Shown here: positions 47,573-58,923 of the stretch, in pieces
Layout of the letters: every line of letters begins with the position of its first letter
Position numbering within the stretch: position 1 is the first letter of the stretch
Origin: Albugo candida
Lineage: Eukaryota; Oomycota; Peronosporomycetes; Albuginales
Direction of reading: 5' to 3'
Assembly: GCA_040437565.1 (NCBI GenBank)
Contig: JBDOQK010000013.1
Coordinates: 248,001-312,000, forward strand
DNA length: 64,000 nt
Position numbers and translations under genes: made by a program
The notes under the pieces: model-generated
Seen by the model: only the letters and a program-made list of their open reading frames with translations
Database searches by the model: none
What the model was told of the DNA's origin: nothing

Positions 47573-48976
47573 TCACGATGTGGATTCAACCGCTTGTGCA
47601 ATGACGTAGGATGGTCCTTGTAAGAAGTGTAGCTGGTGGATTTCACTGAGAGCTAATTCGTTTGTATTGTGTTTCGTGTTCCATTGTAAGGTATTGTCGA
47701 AAAATGTTAATGTGTATGTTTCCAGCCGTATCGTACAATCATTTTCCTCGATGCTGCAGACACGACCACACTGCCAGTCGCTTTGTACAGGCTGCCATGT
47801 TTCTGAGCAAAGTGTGAGTGTTTGATACGCCAATATGTCATTCACTTTATATGTTGTAATGCTGTGAGGCTCGAGGGAGATCGGATATTCCAGCAGAGCT
47901 GTAGCCAAAATCTCGTGATCCGTTTCTGTGCTTATAAGCTGGTTTGCTTCATCTGCAACAGAGGCAATGACTTCATAAGGTCGTTTCCATTCACTCCATT
48001 GAGGCCGTTCTTCAAAAATGGCATCTCTGCCGACTTCAGTATCATCACTTTCGAATATGATTCTGTTTGTTGACGTTTGTTTCTCACGAGCTTCCACTTG
48101 GATGGGACTTTGGCATTCAGTCTTCTTCGTGTCTGCGGCTTCTGCGGCAGGAATCACTCGTCTTTGTTCGAGATTCTCAGCCGTCTTTGTACTCTGCTGA
48201 TCGTTTTCCTGTGGTATGAGAGAGATTATTGGTACCGCAGTGGATGCGTAAGAATTCTCCAGCTCTAATCGCCTCCGTTTTGCCTGTCGTTGCCTCCGGG
48301 AAGGCCGCTTTCTTCCTTTCTTGTTTTTGCTCAGATTTTCCTCAACTATATTCTGATCCGGCTCAAACGTAAATCTCGATTCTGAGCGTTCCTGGACAAA
48401 AGTGTTTGGTCCTAATGATCTCTCAAATCTTTGCATCCCAGTGGCGACTACCGCTACCGCTGGCTGCTGAGATTTTTTTCTCTCCAGAATCTTTGTTCTC
48501 TTGTCTTGATTTCGCTCGACTTTGCCCTCAGGCAGTCTTTTTGCGGCTAGTACGAGCTTTTTATTTCGCTCCTTTTTTCGCTCTTTTTTCTTGGACTTCT
48601 TGTCGGTACTAGAGCTTCTGTGAGATCGTTTGGGTCGAGAGCTTTGCACAGCTGTATCGCTTGAAACCTCGTTGTCGTAGCGCTCAAAGTCGAGACCTTC
48701 CACAGCAACTGCGTCATTCTCTCGAAGAATTCTTACATCTTCGCCCGGAAGAACATTTACGTCATCTATTAGTAAATGTATACCGTTTGGGCAGAATGTC
48801 ATCAGATCAAAGGCTTCACAGATATGGTACATCACATCTGCGATTTGTTTACATGATGTTGGTACTAAATACCAGCACTTGGAGACACCACGATCTTTAT
48901 AGACTTTATGACCGAGTGCTTGCGTGAAAAACAGCTTGATACGAACATGTGCACGATTTAATATAGAATCACACAT
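47573..48976 (-). CDS. COIL: Coilin-like Cajal body protein
   Basis: Coilin organises Cajal bodies, where snRNPs mature. One exon, 467 aa. The N-terminal ubiquitin-like region runs from HVRIKLFFTQALGHK to LLIDDVNVLPGEDVRILREND, the hallmark coilin pattern. The middle is Lys/Arg/Ser-rich with nuclear-signal-like runs (KKSKKKERKKERNKK and GRKRPSRRQRQAKRRR). The C-terminal atypical Tudor domain has VNDILAYQTLTLCSETWQP then DWQCGRVCSIEENDCTIRLE. Sequence conservation of coilins is low, so the identification rests on the order of the three regions and these two motifs. It is convergent with HEATR6, with 46 bp between stop codons. Confidence 0.8.
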   Translation of the reverse strand: MCDSILNRAHVRIKLFFTQALGHKVYKDRGVSKCWYLVPTSCKQIADVMYHICEAFDLMTFCPNGIHLLIDDVNVLPGEDVRILRENDAVAVEGLDFERYDNEVSSDTAVQSSRPKRSHRSSSTDKKSKKKERKKERNKKLVLAAKRLPEGKVERNQDKRTKILERKKSQQPAVAVVATGMQRFERSLGPNTFVQERSESRFTFEPDQNIVEENLSKNKKGRKRPSRRQRQAKRRRLELENSYASTAVPIISLIPQENDQQSTKTAENLEQRRVIPAAEAADTKKTECQSPIQVEAREKQTSTNRIIFESDDTEVGRDAIFEERPQWSEWKRPYEVIASVADEANQLISTETDHEILATALLEYPISLEPHSITTYKVNDILAYQTLTLCSETWQPVQSDWQCGRVCSIEENDCTIRLETYTLTFFDNTLQWNTKHNTNELALSEIHQLHFLQGPSYVIAQAVESTS

Positions 48977-49075
48977 TTGTATTGCTATCGCCGTTGAAAG
49001 CCAGCAACCAATCGATTTAGAGCGTGTATTAGTATGAATAGGCTCTACTAATGCGAATTCAGGCTGCTTCTCGAA

Positions 49076-51283
49076 TCACTCGCTATACGCTTCGATGTAC
49101 TCATATCCACTTCCCTTCTTTGGTAGCAGTCGCTCACCTAATTTATCAGAGTGTTCTGAGGATGTGAAGCTTGAGATAACTCGCTCGCGATCACACAAGG
49201 CTTCTACTTCTTCAATTGGAATCCCGTCAGCGCCTTTTCCTTTAGATCGGATGATAACATCTTCCTGCAGTAGACGTTCCAACTCTTGATCGGTCAATTC
49301 TTTCCATCCATTCGCAGGTGTGCCATTTTCTGATGCATCCATTCCGCCTGCTGTAAAACGACCACGATGAATAACAACTCGTTCTAATTTACGTTTTTCC
49401 ATTGTGCGTTGTACCATTCGCGTCTCAAAATTGCTCTCTGTAATCAGCCGATAGACCACAATGTTTTTTGTCTGACCGATGCGATGGCACCTATCCTGTG
49501 CCTGGTTGTCTTGCTGTGGATTCCAGTCTGAGTCGTAAAAAATCACTGTATCAGCAGCGATCAGATTGATCCCTAAGCCACCTGCTCTAGTGGAAAGTAA
49601 GAAGCAAAAGATATCATCCTGACTGGAAGATTCACTTGCTACATCAGCTTTCTGTAGTGAGCGGTTAAAAGCGTCCACCTGACTCTGTCGAGACGCTAAA
49701 TCGGTCGAGCCATCCAGTCGACAGTACTGATACGAGCGAAGCATCAGAAAATCTTCCAAAATATCAAGAACTCGAGTCATCTGAGAAAATATGAGAACTT
49801 TGTGTCCCCATCGTTTCAACAGCTGGAGCATCTGATCCAGTACGATCAACTTTCCGGAAGCTTGGATGAGAGGATCAAAGTGAATGGCGTCAGATTGCCA
49901 GCAATTTTGCTTCGATTTCTTGCGAATCGAGCTAGGCTTATAAGGTTGCTCTGGCAAGTTTGGGTCTTCATCGAATAAGTATGGATGGTTGCAGCACTTT
50001 CGTAGCTGCATCACTCGATTGCGTAAAGTATTATTCTTCTTTCCAACCACAGACTCTCGATACTTGGGTCCATACTTTTTCTCTAGATATAAATGTAGTG
50101 TGCGATTCCAGATCTTGGTGTAATAATCCTTTTGTAGCGATGACATTGGACAATACACACAGACCTCAACCTTCAAAGGCATTTCTTCTACCACATCAAC
50201 TTTAAGACGACGAAGTAAAAATGGTCGCAAAATCTCATGCAATTTACTGACAATTTCAGCTTTTTTTTCTCCGCTGAGGTTGGACGAGTTTTCTGTCTGC
50301 GTCTTTGTTTCTTCATTAGCGATTTCAAGCGTTCGGGGAGGTCCTTGAAGGGAGAACCAGCTCTCAAAGATTTCCAAATCGTCAAATACGTCTGGCAAAA
50401 TGAAATTCAGGAGACTCCAAAGCTCGACCAAGTTATTTTGCAGCGGAGTACCAGTCAAAAGTAATCTATTTTCTGATGAAAGTTTTTTCAATTCTTTTAC
50501 CAGCCGACAATTCATATTCTTTAGGCGATGTCCTTCGTCGACAACGATGTACTTCCAGTAGAGTTTTAGGCGTTTAAACTCAGAATGATCCTGTAAGATG
50601 ATCTCATACGATGTAATTATTACTGGAAACTCGATTGAGTTTTGATCAATATTCTTCAATTCTTTTCGGCAGATTTGTCGACGTATGTCTCTGGGGCCGT
50701 GATACACCAAACAAGGAATAGACGGAGCCCATCGGTCAAATTCATTTTTCCAATTGTACACAGTAGAAAGAGGTGCAACAACGAGGAAGGGACCTCGTAC
50801 TGCTTGTTCCTTCAAGTGCGCTATAAGCCCAATAACCTGAATGGTTTTACCGAGTCCCATCTCATCCGCTAAAATGCCATTCAGCCCGTTCTCATAGAGA
50901 TTACAGAGCCATTGAATGCCGTCCAGCTGATAAGGCCTTAATGTTCCTCCAGTGAGTATTCGAGACTGAGTGTGAACGCTCTGAGTCTCCTGGACGCTTA
51001 TATCTGTCACTTGTTTGAGTTTCTCATCTGCATCTTTATGCGCGTTCTTTTTTGACCTCTTGCGTTTATTCTTTGTACCATTTTCGACTTTTGTTGCATA
51101 ACTATCGCTTTTGACTCGTTTATTATTGTGCGTCGTGACATTTCGCATGCTGGCAGTCAAGAACTCGGAATATAAGCCAGCTTTCACAAGTAGATTATCC
51201 AGTTTCTGCAGCCTCTCAATGGTGACATCCCCATCACTTCCCGAGTTTTCGACACATGAGGCTTGAGCTGTGCTCGAAGCCAT
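49076..51283 (-). CDS. HELLS: SNF2 chromatin remodeller, HELLS/LSH/DDM1 type
   Basis: ATP-dependent nucleosome remodeller; in plants and animals this subfamily maintains DNA methylation and silences repeats. Single exon, 735 aa. The N-terminus (1-105) is Lys-rich. The ATPase core begins LRPYQLDGIQWLCNLYENG with Walker A DEMGLGKT near 139-146 and DEGH (not DEAH) near 248, in VVDEGHRLKN, which is typical of LSH/DDM1. Motif III is LLLTGTPLQNNL. The C-terminal helicase half has VLIFSQMTRVLDILEDF, then RAGGLGINL and AQDRCHRIGQT. The start at 51283 gives MASSTAQAS. Its 5' 189 bp are shown again at 51469-51657 by contig overlap. Confidence 0.92.
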   Translation of the reverse strand: MASSTAQASCVENSGSDGDVTIERLQKLDNLLVKAGLYSEFLTASMRNVTTHNNKRVKSDSYATKVENGTKNKRKRSKKNAHKDADEKLKQVTDISVQETQSVHTQSRILTGGTLRPYQLDGIQWLCNLYENGLNGILADEMGLGKTIQVIGLIAHLKEQAVRGPFLVVAPLSTVYNWKNEFDRWAPSIPCLVYHGPRDIRRQICRKELKNIDQNSIEFPVIITSYEIILQDHSEFKRLKLYWKYIVVDEGHRLKNMNCRLVKELKKLSSENRLLLTGTPLQNNLVELWSLLNFILPDVFDDLEIFESWFSLQGPPRTLEIANEETKTQTENSSNLSGEKKAEIVSKLHEILRPFLLRRLKVDVVEEMPLKVEVCVYCPMSSLQKDYYTKIWNRTLHLYLEKKYGPKYRESVVGKKNNTLRNRVMQLRKCCNHPYLFDEDPNLPEQPYKPSSIRKKSKQNCWQSDAIHFDPLIQASGKLIVLDQMLQLLKRWGHKVLIFSQMTRVLDILEDFLMLRSYQYCRLDGSTDLASRQSQVDAFNRSLQKADVASESSSQDDIFCFLLSTRAGGLGINLIAADTVIFYDSDWNPQQDNQAQDRCHRIGQTKNIVVYRLITESNFETRMVQRTMEKRKLERVVIHRGRFTAGGMDASENGTPANGWKELTDQELERLLQEDVIIRSKGKGADGIPIEEVEALCDRERVISSFTSSEHSDKLGERLLPKKGSGYEYIEAYSE

Positions 51284-51657
51284 GCGGTTATCGCAAGATG
51301 GAATGATTGGACGTTAATGAAGACGATTGAGTCAGCTGCATTATGTATTCTTATGCGATGTATTCGTGNNNNNNNNNNNNNNNNNNNNNNNNNNNNNNNN
51401 NNNNNNNNNNNNNNNNNNNNNNNNNNNNNNNNNNNNNNNNNNNNNNNNNNNNNNNNNNNNNNNNNNNNGCTTTCACAAGTAGATTATCCAGTTTCTGCAG
51501 CCTCTCAATGGTGACATCCCCATCACTTCCCGAGTTTTCGACACATGAGGCTTGAGCTGTGCTCGAAGCCATGCGGTTATCGCAAGATGGAATGATTGGA
51601 CGTTAATGAAGACGATTGAGTCAGCTGCATTATGTATTCTTATGCGATGTATTCGTG
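51180..51657. repeat. Contig-overlap duplication around gap (189 bp)
   Basis: Bases 51180-51368 equal 51469-51657 around the N run 51369-51468. The duplicated part includes the start codon of the HELLS-type gene. Confidence 0.9.
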
Positions 51658-51722
51658 CGTCGCACAAGTAGATGCAATATAAAATGGTTCGCTAATAAGT
51701 TAAAGGTGTGTTTTCGTGGCTA

Positions 51723-54700
51723 TCACTTTTCAGTCGCAATTGTGTCGAAATCTTGTACATTCTTGCCAGAATTCTGCTCGGATTTTTTATTCGCAAATTG
51801 GAGCATTTCGCTAAGTTGCTTTTCTAGTTTTGCAGAGTGGTGTCTTTCTTCCAAATACTTGGCATTTGCGACGGTCAGTTCGCGATGAAGAAGATCATTT
51901 TCGTGCCAAAGGTGCTCCATTTCGAGTATCCGTTCTTCAGCAAGCACTTTTGCTTTTTCCAGTTGATCGCGCAAGAGCATTACCGTTCGAGATTGCGTCT
52001 CGATTTCATCTTGCAAGTGATGCTAGGATGATGAACACAAACACAATAATAGTATTCTTTGGTGGTCGATGTGCATTCAGCAAAAAAAAATTGAGCTAAC
52101 CATCATTCTTTCTCTGGCTTGGATTTCTCTGCATCGCACACAGGGAAAAGGTGAGATGGGTCAAGATTTTGATACAGAAAAAATGCCCCCACTTTTCAAT
52201 TTCTTCTCCTGCACCATATGATGGGACAGCCATTAGTTGTCGCAATTGCTCCTGTAGAATGTGGATCAGATGCTTTAGTTCTTGTTGCTCTCGAGTCAAC
52301 AACGCGACTGTATGCTGTTGCTTCAGATATTGCGACATTGAGATTCTCACATCGTTGATTCTATGTCCAGGTGGTGCGTCACATACTGCTGCCTCATGAC
52401 TGCTTCCGCTGCTTCGACTGCAGTTGCTTGAGTTTGCACGATAATTGTTGTCTGCTACAGATCGGCGTTCTATCTGCGAAGACTCTGTATTCGATGCGTT
52501 TAATCTTTGGAGACCGGACAAAGTTTCACTCTGGTATCCATCGACACGAGCATGAGGGGACTGACGCTCTTGAGATGATTTTCTCATGAAATTGGATAAA
52601 TTGGTTGCATTTGAGATATTTATGGGAATATTCTCGTCAAGATCTTGCAGGTACTGTTCGTCTCGTTGTCTTCGCCTTTCAACTATATTGAGTAAACTTC
52701 CATAAGAACGGCCGGTAATCCTCTTATGCGCCTTTGACAAATGATCCGCTGTGTTTGGACGTTGAGTCGTGCATCCAGTTGGAGAATTACCGACAATTTC
52801 AGCAGAAGTGGTGATAGGATTCTGTCGATCACTCTCTGATCGCTTAAGCTGTTTGTACAGCTGAGCTGGAGGCACAGATTGCGATCTTGTTGTCGTGACT
52901 GAGCTACTTGCGCATCTTCCGTGTCCGCATCTTGCTGTATGCTCATCCCTACCAGCGTCCATAGTGTGCCGATGCTCTATTCCCTGGTGAGCTTTTTGCT
53001 CGAGTTCCTGAACCTCATTCCGATTCGTGCCGTCAAACTCGCACATTCGATGCTAAACGATAAAACAGACACAAAAGTAGAATGAATCTTGATTTCCATT
53101 TTTTTGGAGGTGCAAAATTGCGGTACATTTCGTGCATGAGGGGATGGGTCAGATACCACTTCTGTGATTCGAAAGCGTCCCTTTTGAGTATCACTGTAAG
53201 AAAGGACACATTCAGTAACGCTTTCCATCTTCATGCACGTAANNNNNNNNNNNNNNNNNNNNNNNNNNNNNNNNNNNNNNNNNNNNNNNNNNNNNNNNNN
53301 NNNNNNNNNNNNNNNNNNNNNNNNNNNNNNNNNNNNNNNNNNCTGGCTTGGATTTCTCTGCATTGCATACAGGGAAAAGGTGAGATGGGTCAAGATTTTG
53401 ATATAGAAAAAATGCCCCCACTTTTCAATTTCTTCTGCTGCACCGTATGATGGGAAAGCCATTAGTTGTCGCAATTGCTCCTGTAGAATGTGGATCAGAT
53501 GCTTTAGTTCTTGTTGCTCTCGAGTCAACAACGCGACTGTATGCTGTTGCTTCAGATATTGCGACATTGAGATTCTCGCATCGTTGATTCTATGAACAGG
53601 TGGTGCATCATATGCTACTGCCTCATGACTGCTTCCGCTGCTTCGACTGCAGTTGCTTGAGTTTGCACGATAATTGTTGTCTGCCACAGATCGGCGTTCT
53701 ATCTGCGAAGACTCTGTATTCGATGCGTTTAATCTCTGGAGACCTGACGGAGTTTCACTCTGGTATCCATCGACACGAGTATGAGGGGACTGACGCTCTT
53801 GAGATGATTTTCTCATAAAATTGGATAAATTGGATAAATTGGATGCATTTGAGATATTTATGGGAATATTCTCGTCAAGATCTTGCAGGTACTGTTCGTC
53901 TCGTTGTCTTCGCCTTTCAACTATATTGAGTAAACTTCCGTAAGAACGGCCGGTAATCCTCTTATGCGACTTTGACAAATGATCCGCTGTGTTTGGACGT
54001 TGAGTCGTGCATCCAGTTGGAGAATTACCGACACTTTCAGCAGAAGTAGTGATAGGATTCTGTCGACCACTCTCTGATCGCTTAAGCTGTTTGTAAAGCT
54101 GAGCTGGAGGCACAGATTGCGACCTTGTTGTCGTGACTGAGCTACTTGCGCATCTTCCGTGTCCGCATGTTGCTGCATGCTCATCCCTACCAGCGTCCAT
54201 AGTGTGCCGATGCTCTATTCCCTGGTGAGCCTTTTGTTCGAGTTCGTGAACCTCATTCCGATTCGTGCCGTCAAACTCGCACATTCGATGCTAATCGATA
54301 AAACAGACACAAAAGCACAATAAATCTTGATTTCCATTTTTTTGGAGGTGCAAAATTGCGGTACATTTCGTGCATGAGGGGATGGGTCAGATACCACTTC
54401 TGTGATTCGAAAGCGTCCCTTTTGAGTATCACTGTAAGAAAGGACACATTCAGTAACGCTTTCCATCTTCATGCACGTAAATTGCATAACCCTCTATTCA
54501 AAAGCTTGGAATCTTGTGATCGCCTCAATGCAACAAGTTTCATGAGTTCAGATTCATTCAGGTAACCACTTGATGCATGAGGAGGTCGAAAATCACAGTT
54601 TTCTTCGTCAAAAGCACGTTGTATGCTCTACAAAATCGCCATAATTAATAAACCCAATAGAATTCTGTATATACCTGCTCATGAATTGCACCGCCCATGA

Positions 54701-55672
54701 CCAAAGAACGGGGTCTTCGATGCGAAATCGATACAAAAGGAACCTGACAGTTGATAGAAGTCGAGTAGGATGCCGATCTTTGCACACATTTTACACAGGA
54801 NNNNNNNNNNNNNNNNNNNNNNNNNNNNNNNNNNNNNNNNNNNNNNNNNNNNNNNNNNNNNNNNNNNNNNNNNNNNNNNNNNNNNNNNNNNNNNNNNNNN
54901 AATCTTGATTTCCATTTTTTTGGAGGTGCAAAATTGCGGTACATTTCGTGCATGAGGGGATGGGTCAGATACCACTTCTGTGATTCGAAAGCGTCCCTTT
55001 TGAGTATCACTGTAAGAAAGGACACATTCAGTAACGCTTTCCATCTTCATGCACGTAAGCTGCATGACCCTCTATTCAAAATCTTGGAATCTTGTGATCG
55101 CCTCAATGCAACAAGCTTCATGAGTTCAGATTCATTCAGGTAACCATTTGGTGCATGAGGAGGTCGAAAATCACAGTTTTCTTCGTCAAAAGCACGCTGT
55201 ATGCTCTACAAAATCGCCATAATTAATAAACCCAGTAGAATTCTGTATATACCTGCTCATGAATTGCACCGCCCATGACCAAAGAACGGGGTCTTCGATG
55301 CGAAATCGATATAAAAGGAACCTGACAGTTGATAGAAGTCGAGTAGGATGCCGATCTTTGCACACATTTTACACAGGAATCATTATTTGGACCCAAATCC
55401 CGCTCATTGGCAGTACGGTCGACCTCTTGGCCGTTTTCTATAGTTGAAACGCAGGCTGTGGTCACAACAGTTCCAGGCATCGCTGCACCAACTGCAACAG
55501 TGGAAGCTGCAGCAGTAGCTATTGCAACTGAATCCGCAGCTTCATCTGCTCTGAAAGAAGCGTCATTAGAAAGATCAGTTATCGTGAATCTCCCTCGACG
55601 CTCCACGCGCTTTGGCAGCTGATGCATCAGATCGTCCAAATGGCTCGCGGGGCGTAAATTAAGTAAAGTCAC
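51723..55672 (-). CDS. Coiled-coil protein, gene spanning two haplotype overlaps
   Basis: Function unknown. Taking each overlap once, exons on the reverse strand are about 55672-55253, 55205-55113, 55071-54943, 53052-52193 (or 54290-53431), 52128-52101 and 52022-51723, about 609 codons. The first exon carries an Ala/Val-rich run then a Cys pair (SCVKCVQR). The large exon begins HRMCEFDGTNRNEV, is Ser/Arg-rich, and ends in heptads (LLTREQQELKHLIHILQEQL). The last exon is a continuous coiled coil, DEIETQSRTVMLLRDQLEKA through LEKQLSEMLQFANKK. The 41-bp intron 55072-55112 has a weak donor. The 5' end is uncertain: 55672 is a GTG. Two versions differ by an in-frame 9-bp repeat encoding an extra Leu-Ser-Asn. 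Confidence 0.6.
52114..54480. repeat. Diverged overlap around gap (1129 versus 1138 bp), likely two haplotypes
   Basis: Bases 52114-53242 and 53343-54480 on either side of the N run 53243-53342 align along their whole length but differ by scattered substitutions and one 9-bp in-frame indel (an extra ttggataaa unit at about 53830). Unlike most other gap overlaps they are not identical, so the assembler probably kept two alleles in a row. Confidence 0.75.
54323..55378. repeat. Diverged overlap around gap (478 bp), likely two haplotypes
   Basis: Bases 54323-54800 and 54901-55378 around the N run 54801-54900 match with several substitutions, for example at 54480-54510 against 55058-55088. They cover the 5' exons of the coiled-coil gene. 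Confidence 0.75.
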
Positions 55673-55896
55673 TGTACGACGAAGCGAAATGCAAATCGAA
55701 AAGAGCGTTTTTTGAGAAAAATGCTAACGCGCGCACCAGTGCAATCGCTGGCCCAAAACAATCAAAACGCATAAACTGACATTAACAAACACCAATAAAG
55801 TCACTTGTACACGCACGCATCATATGTGCTCCTCTAAACGGAGATTAATCGTCTGCAGTCTATCACATAATTGCCAATTCGCCGCGGTGTACACGA

Positions 55897-58800
55897 TCAC
55901 ACGTGCGACACAGCTCGAGTCTCTCTCCATTGATTGTTTGGATATATCTTCAAATCAAGTTTCTCGGCAGTCTCAAAGGTGGTGGCATCGTCGCCATTGT
56001 GCATTCCTTTGAAAACGCATGCTTCGATGTACTCTTGTCTTCTCATCAATTGCGTCAATTCCTCTTCTTCTTTGGGGATCATTCGAGAGATGAGAAGCAC
56101 GAGAAACAATCCAACTTGACAGCATACGATGTAGATACACGCTCGATTTGTGACTGACAATTCAAAATCAAAAAGTTGATCTGCAGTGTACAAGACGATA
56201 GCCGAGTTTGTTCCAATGGCGATGATTATCATGATACGAAGAATGTAAAACCAAGCACCAATGTCTTTCGCCGGGTGTGGAAACGGTCTTCGATGAACAT
56301 AACAAAGCTTGACTGCATCCACGTGGACTTCAGCGACATTGTTCACGAAAGCGAGCAATGGTGTTAATGGGAAAGCCACGACAAATAGTGTGACAAAACC
56401 GAACTGAATGATGAGTTCGTTGTAATCTTCAAATGCTTCGTTTCTTTCATAAGGGATCAATTTCGCCTGTTTTTCGACGATATTGTGTCGCGAATTTGTT
56501 TCATCATTTGTGTCGTCAGAATACGATGTCCCTTTTTTGAATGCTTTACGCTCTTGAAACAAAGCAAATTGGTGCTTGAGATATGGAATGACGACCTCGA
56601 GTGTGTTCCCAATCACGATTCGAATCAGAAATAGAACCAACAATTGATCACGGAGCTCTTGCATGCAGTTGTCTTTAATGCATTGGCCTTCAATAGATCG
56701 CTTGAAGAATGCAATGTAGAAAAATGACGCAAAGGAATTGCAAAACTGAAACAGAAATACTTTCCAGATGAGATGATTTTCGTACTCAAACTCTGTTCGA
56801 TGATTTTCCCAGTCGTTCAGATTTATGGCTACCCAGCGATAGACAGAGTTGAATGCGAGAATCTGAACGGCATTGATGCCGGTGACCACCAAAGTCAAAG
56901 GCTTCTTGTATCCGGCGGTGATGTCCATTCCAAATAGACGACCGTCGTTGATCCAGAATTTCAAAAAAAATAGAAAAACCAATGCTATGAGCACAATGGC
57001 GACCATCGCTATAACTACCGCTACAGATATGGCAAACGTACGACGACGTCGTAATTTACTTGGATACGTCAATTCTTCATCGTCAGTTTTTGGATTGTAG
57101 CTTTTTACCCCACGAAACTGCGGTCGGTATTTCGAGTGAATGTTGGAGTGGTAGTACCCCCATGCGGCATTCAGCACTGCGTTTTTCTTCTTCCAGACTT
57201 CAGCGACCAGCGTTCCCCAAATTACTATGAAGACAGCAAATGCTATCAGGATGTACGGCTGCACTGATTTATTTTTTTCCTTGATGCTAACGGACAAGTT
57301 TCGAATCCCAACAATCTCTGTGATGATGCCTGCAATCGTTGCTATAAGCAGAAGCTTGGTGTAGAAACCAAGCCAAGCAAAGTAAATGGCGACCTTTTCA
57401 CCAAAGTAAAATCGGATTTTCTGCACCGGCTGATGAACCATAGACCAACGCAGAGCCCAAGTTGCTCGGAGATCGGAAAGAGCGACTGGGTCATGCATTG
57501 CAAATGCCGACTCCAGATACTTTGATACTTGCAGCGCATCCACGTTAATGTGCCGGCTCACAATACTAGACGTCAAACGTATCCGATCTTTCTGTGCAAA
57601 AAGTGTTTCCTCCCTGATACCGTTCCACTCAATGGGATATCGACGATAGTATGGCTGGTAAATACTCTCACTTTTATATTCCGCATATGGAGCAAAGTAA
57701 GTCATTGGGTCGTACGCTTGTGCGAGCATCCATATTTTCCGAAACCAGGATCCTGTATTGATCTCTTCTTTACGGCGTTCCAACAAGTTTGTCGACGCGG
57801 TGAGATGATGCTGGCTGTCTGCTTCTTCAGTGTGTCCCCATTTCTTCAAAGCCTTATAAAGTTTTGGATGGTACTGTTCACCTTCTCTATTCAGCAAAGG
57901 ATCTACCTCAGGGAAAGATCCAGACGCTTTTTCTGGATATCGCCTCGTTTTTTCCAAATGATGTATCGAGTTTATCCAATCACTTTTCGTGAGTTCAGCG
58001 TTGAGGAGCTCTATTTTGCTTTGGTGTTGAGAGTTGTCGAATGGTTTATTGCTCACTTGTAGCTTGTAGCCAATACGATCCGCTTCCATTCTCAAATCAC
58101 TGTCATCTGCTCTTATCGTCATGAAAATTTCGTCACCGTCACAGCTGAGAAACATCCGCGTTGTGAGCCCACAGGTCACTTGAAGGCGTCTAGCCATTGC
58201 TGAAGCCACCAGCTCCGAGAAAATCAATTGTGTCGTATTTTCAGTTGAGCCTGTGAAAGCTTGATACTCCTTCTCAAGCTTTTTCTGTTCCGATTGAAAA
58301 TGCTCACTAAACTCGTGGAAAAGCGACATTCGATCATGATGATCGACGTGAGATTCACTGATAAAGCAGCGTTTGGTGCGTAAGACCCGATGAAAAGCAT
58401 CGGAGACAAGGTATCCGACTTTTCTACTCTTATCTTCATCGATTCCCAGCATCAAAGCGACAAAAGCACCCATAGAATACTCGTTCGGATCCTTCCTTTC
58501 TCCTCCAGTTTGGCGAGCGAATATCAGCACCATATCGTGATCATATAAATACACTCGATCGGAATTTTCCGGATACGGTGAATGAAATCCTGATCCAGTT
58601 TTCTGTAGCAGTCGATGTGAGAAATCGTTTGACACTTGTGTAGAAGTCATGGACGATATTTCAGGCACTGCGGGATATTTCATGCTAAGTTCCGCTATAG
58701 ATGGTCCCATGTCAATGTCTAGGGCGGCGGAATCGAGTGAAGGCGACTCCATTGATCGGTACGGTTGGCGATACCGCTGGCTATCTCGTGCATCATTTTC

Positions 58801-58923
58801 TGGAACTTGAGAAGTCTCGCTGAGCGAATATTGTGAAGACATGGAGGATGGTAATGTTTCTAATATGGGAGCGTCACTATCGCGCTTGAAATAACGACCA
58901 GCCAGACCTCTTGCTTTGTTCAT
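55897..58923 (-). CDS. Anoctamin (TMEM16) family membrane protein
   Basis: Dimeric membrane protein acting as a calcium-activated lipid scramblase and/or ion channel. Single exon, 1008 aa, as in most eukaryotic members. A cytosolic N-terminal domain (about 1-480) includes VLIFARQTGGERKDPNEY. The membrane part begins at IRFYFGEKVAIYFAWLGFYT. Later motifs are LIWKVFLFQFCNSFASFFYI, the helix EDYNELIIQFGFVTLFV near 830-846, and NNVAEVHVDAVK near 858-869. The acidic residues of the last two helices, which bind calcium in studied members, are present: Asp/Glu in DYNE and Glu/Asp in NNxxExxxDA. The C-terminus has a Glu-rich segment, MIPKEEEELTQLMRR. The 5' flank at 58968 is where segment A copy 2 begins. 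Confidence 0.94.
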   Translation of the reverse strand: MNKARGLAGRYFKRDSDAPILETLPSSMSSQYSLSETSQVPENDARDSQRYRQPYRSMESPSLDSAALDIDMGPSIAELSMKYPAVPEISSMTSTQVSNDFSHRLLQKTGSGFHSPYPENSDRVYLYDHDMVLIFARQTGGERKDPNEYSMGAFVALMLGIDEDKSRKVGYLVSDAFHRVLRTKRCFISESHVDHHDRMSLFHEFSEHFQSEQKKLEKEYQAFTGSTENTTQLIFSELVASAMARRLQVTCGLTTRMFLSCDGDEIFMTIRADDSDLRMEADRIGYKLQVSNKPFDNSQHQSKIELLNAELTKSDWINSIHHLEKTRRYPEKASGSFPEVDPLLNREGEQYHPKLYKALKKWGHTEEADSQHHLTASTNLLERRKEEINTGSWFRKIWMLAQAYDPMTYFAPYAEYKSESIYQPYYRRYPIEWNGIREETLFAQKDRIRLTSSIVSRHINVDALQVSKYLESAFAMHDPVALSDLRATWALRWSMVHQPVQKIRFYFGEKVAIYFAWLGFYTKLLLIATIAGIITEIVGIRNLSVSIKEKNKSVQPYILIAFAVFIVIWGTLVAEVWKKKNAVLNAAWGYYHSNIHSKYRPQFRGVKSYNPKTDDEELTYPSKLRRRRTFAISVAVVIAMVAIVLIALVFLFFLKFWINDGRLFGMDITAGYKKPLTLVVTGINAVQILAFNSVYRWVAINLNDWENHRTEFEYENHLIWKVFLFQFCNSFASFFYIAFFKRSIEGQCIKDNCMQELRDQLLVLFLIRIVIGNTLEVVIPYLKHQFALFQERKAFKKGTSYSDDTNDETNSRHNIVEKQAKLIPYERNEAFEDYNELIIQFGFVTLFVVAFPLTPLLAFVNNVAEVHVDAVKLCYVHRRPFPHPAKDIGAWFYILRIMIIIAIGTNSAIVLYTADQLFDFELSVTNRACIYIVCCQVGLFLVLLISRMIPKEEEELTQLMRRQEYIEACVFKGMHNGDDATTFETAEKLDLKIYPNNQWRETRAVSHV

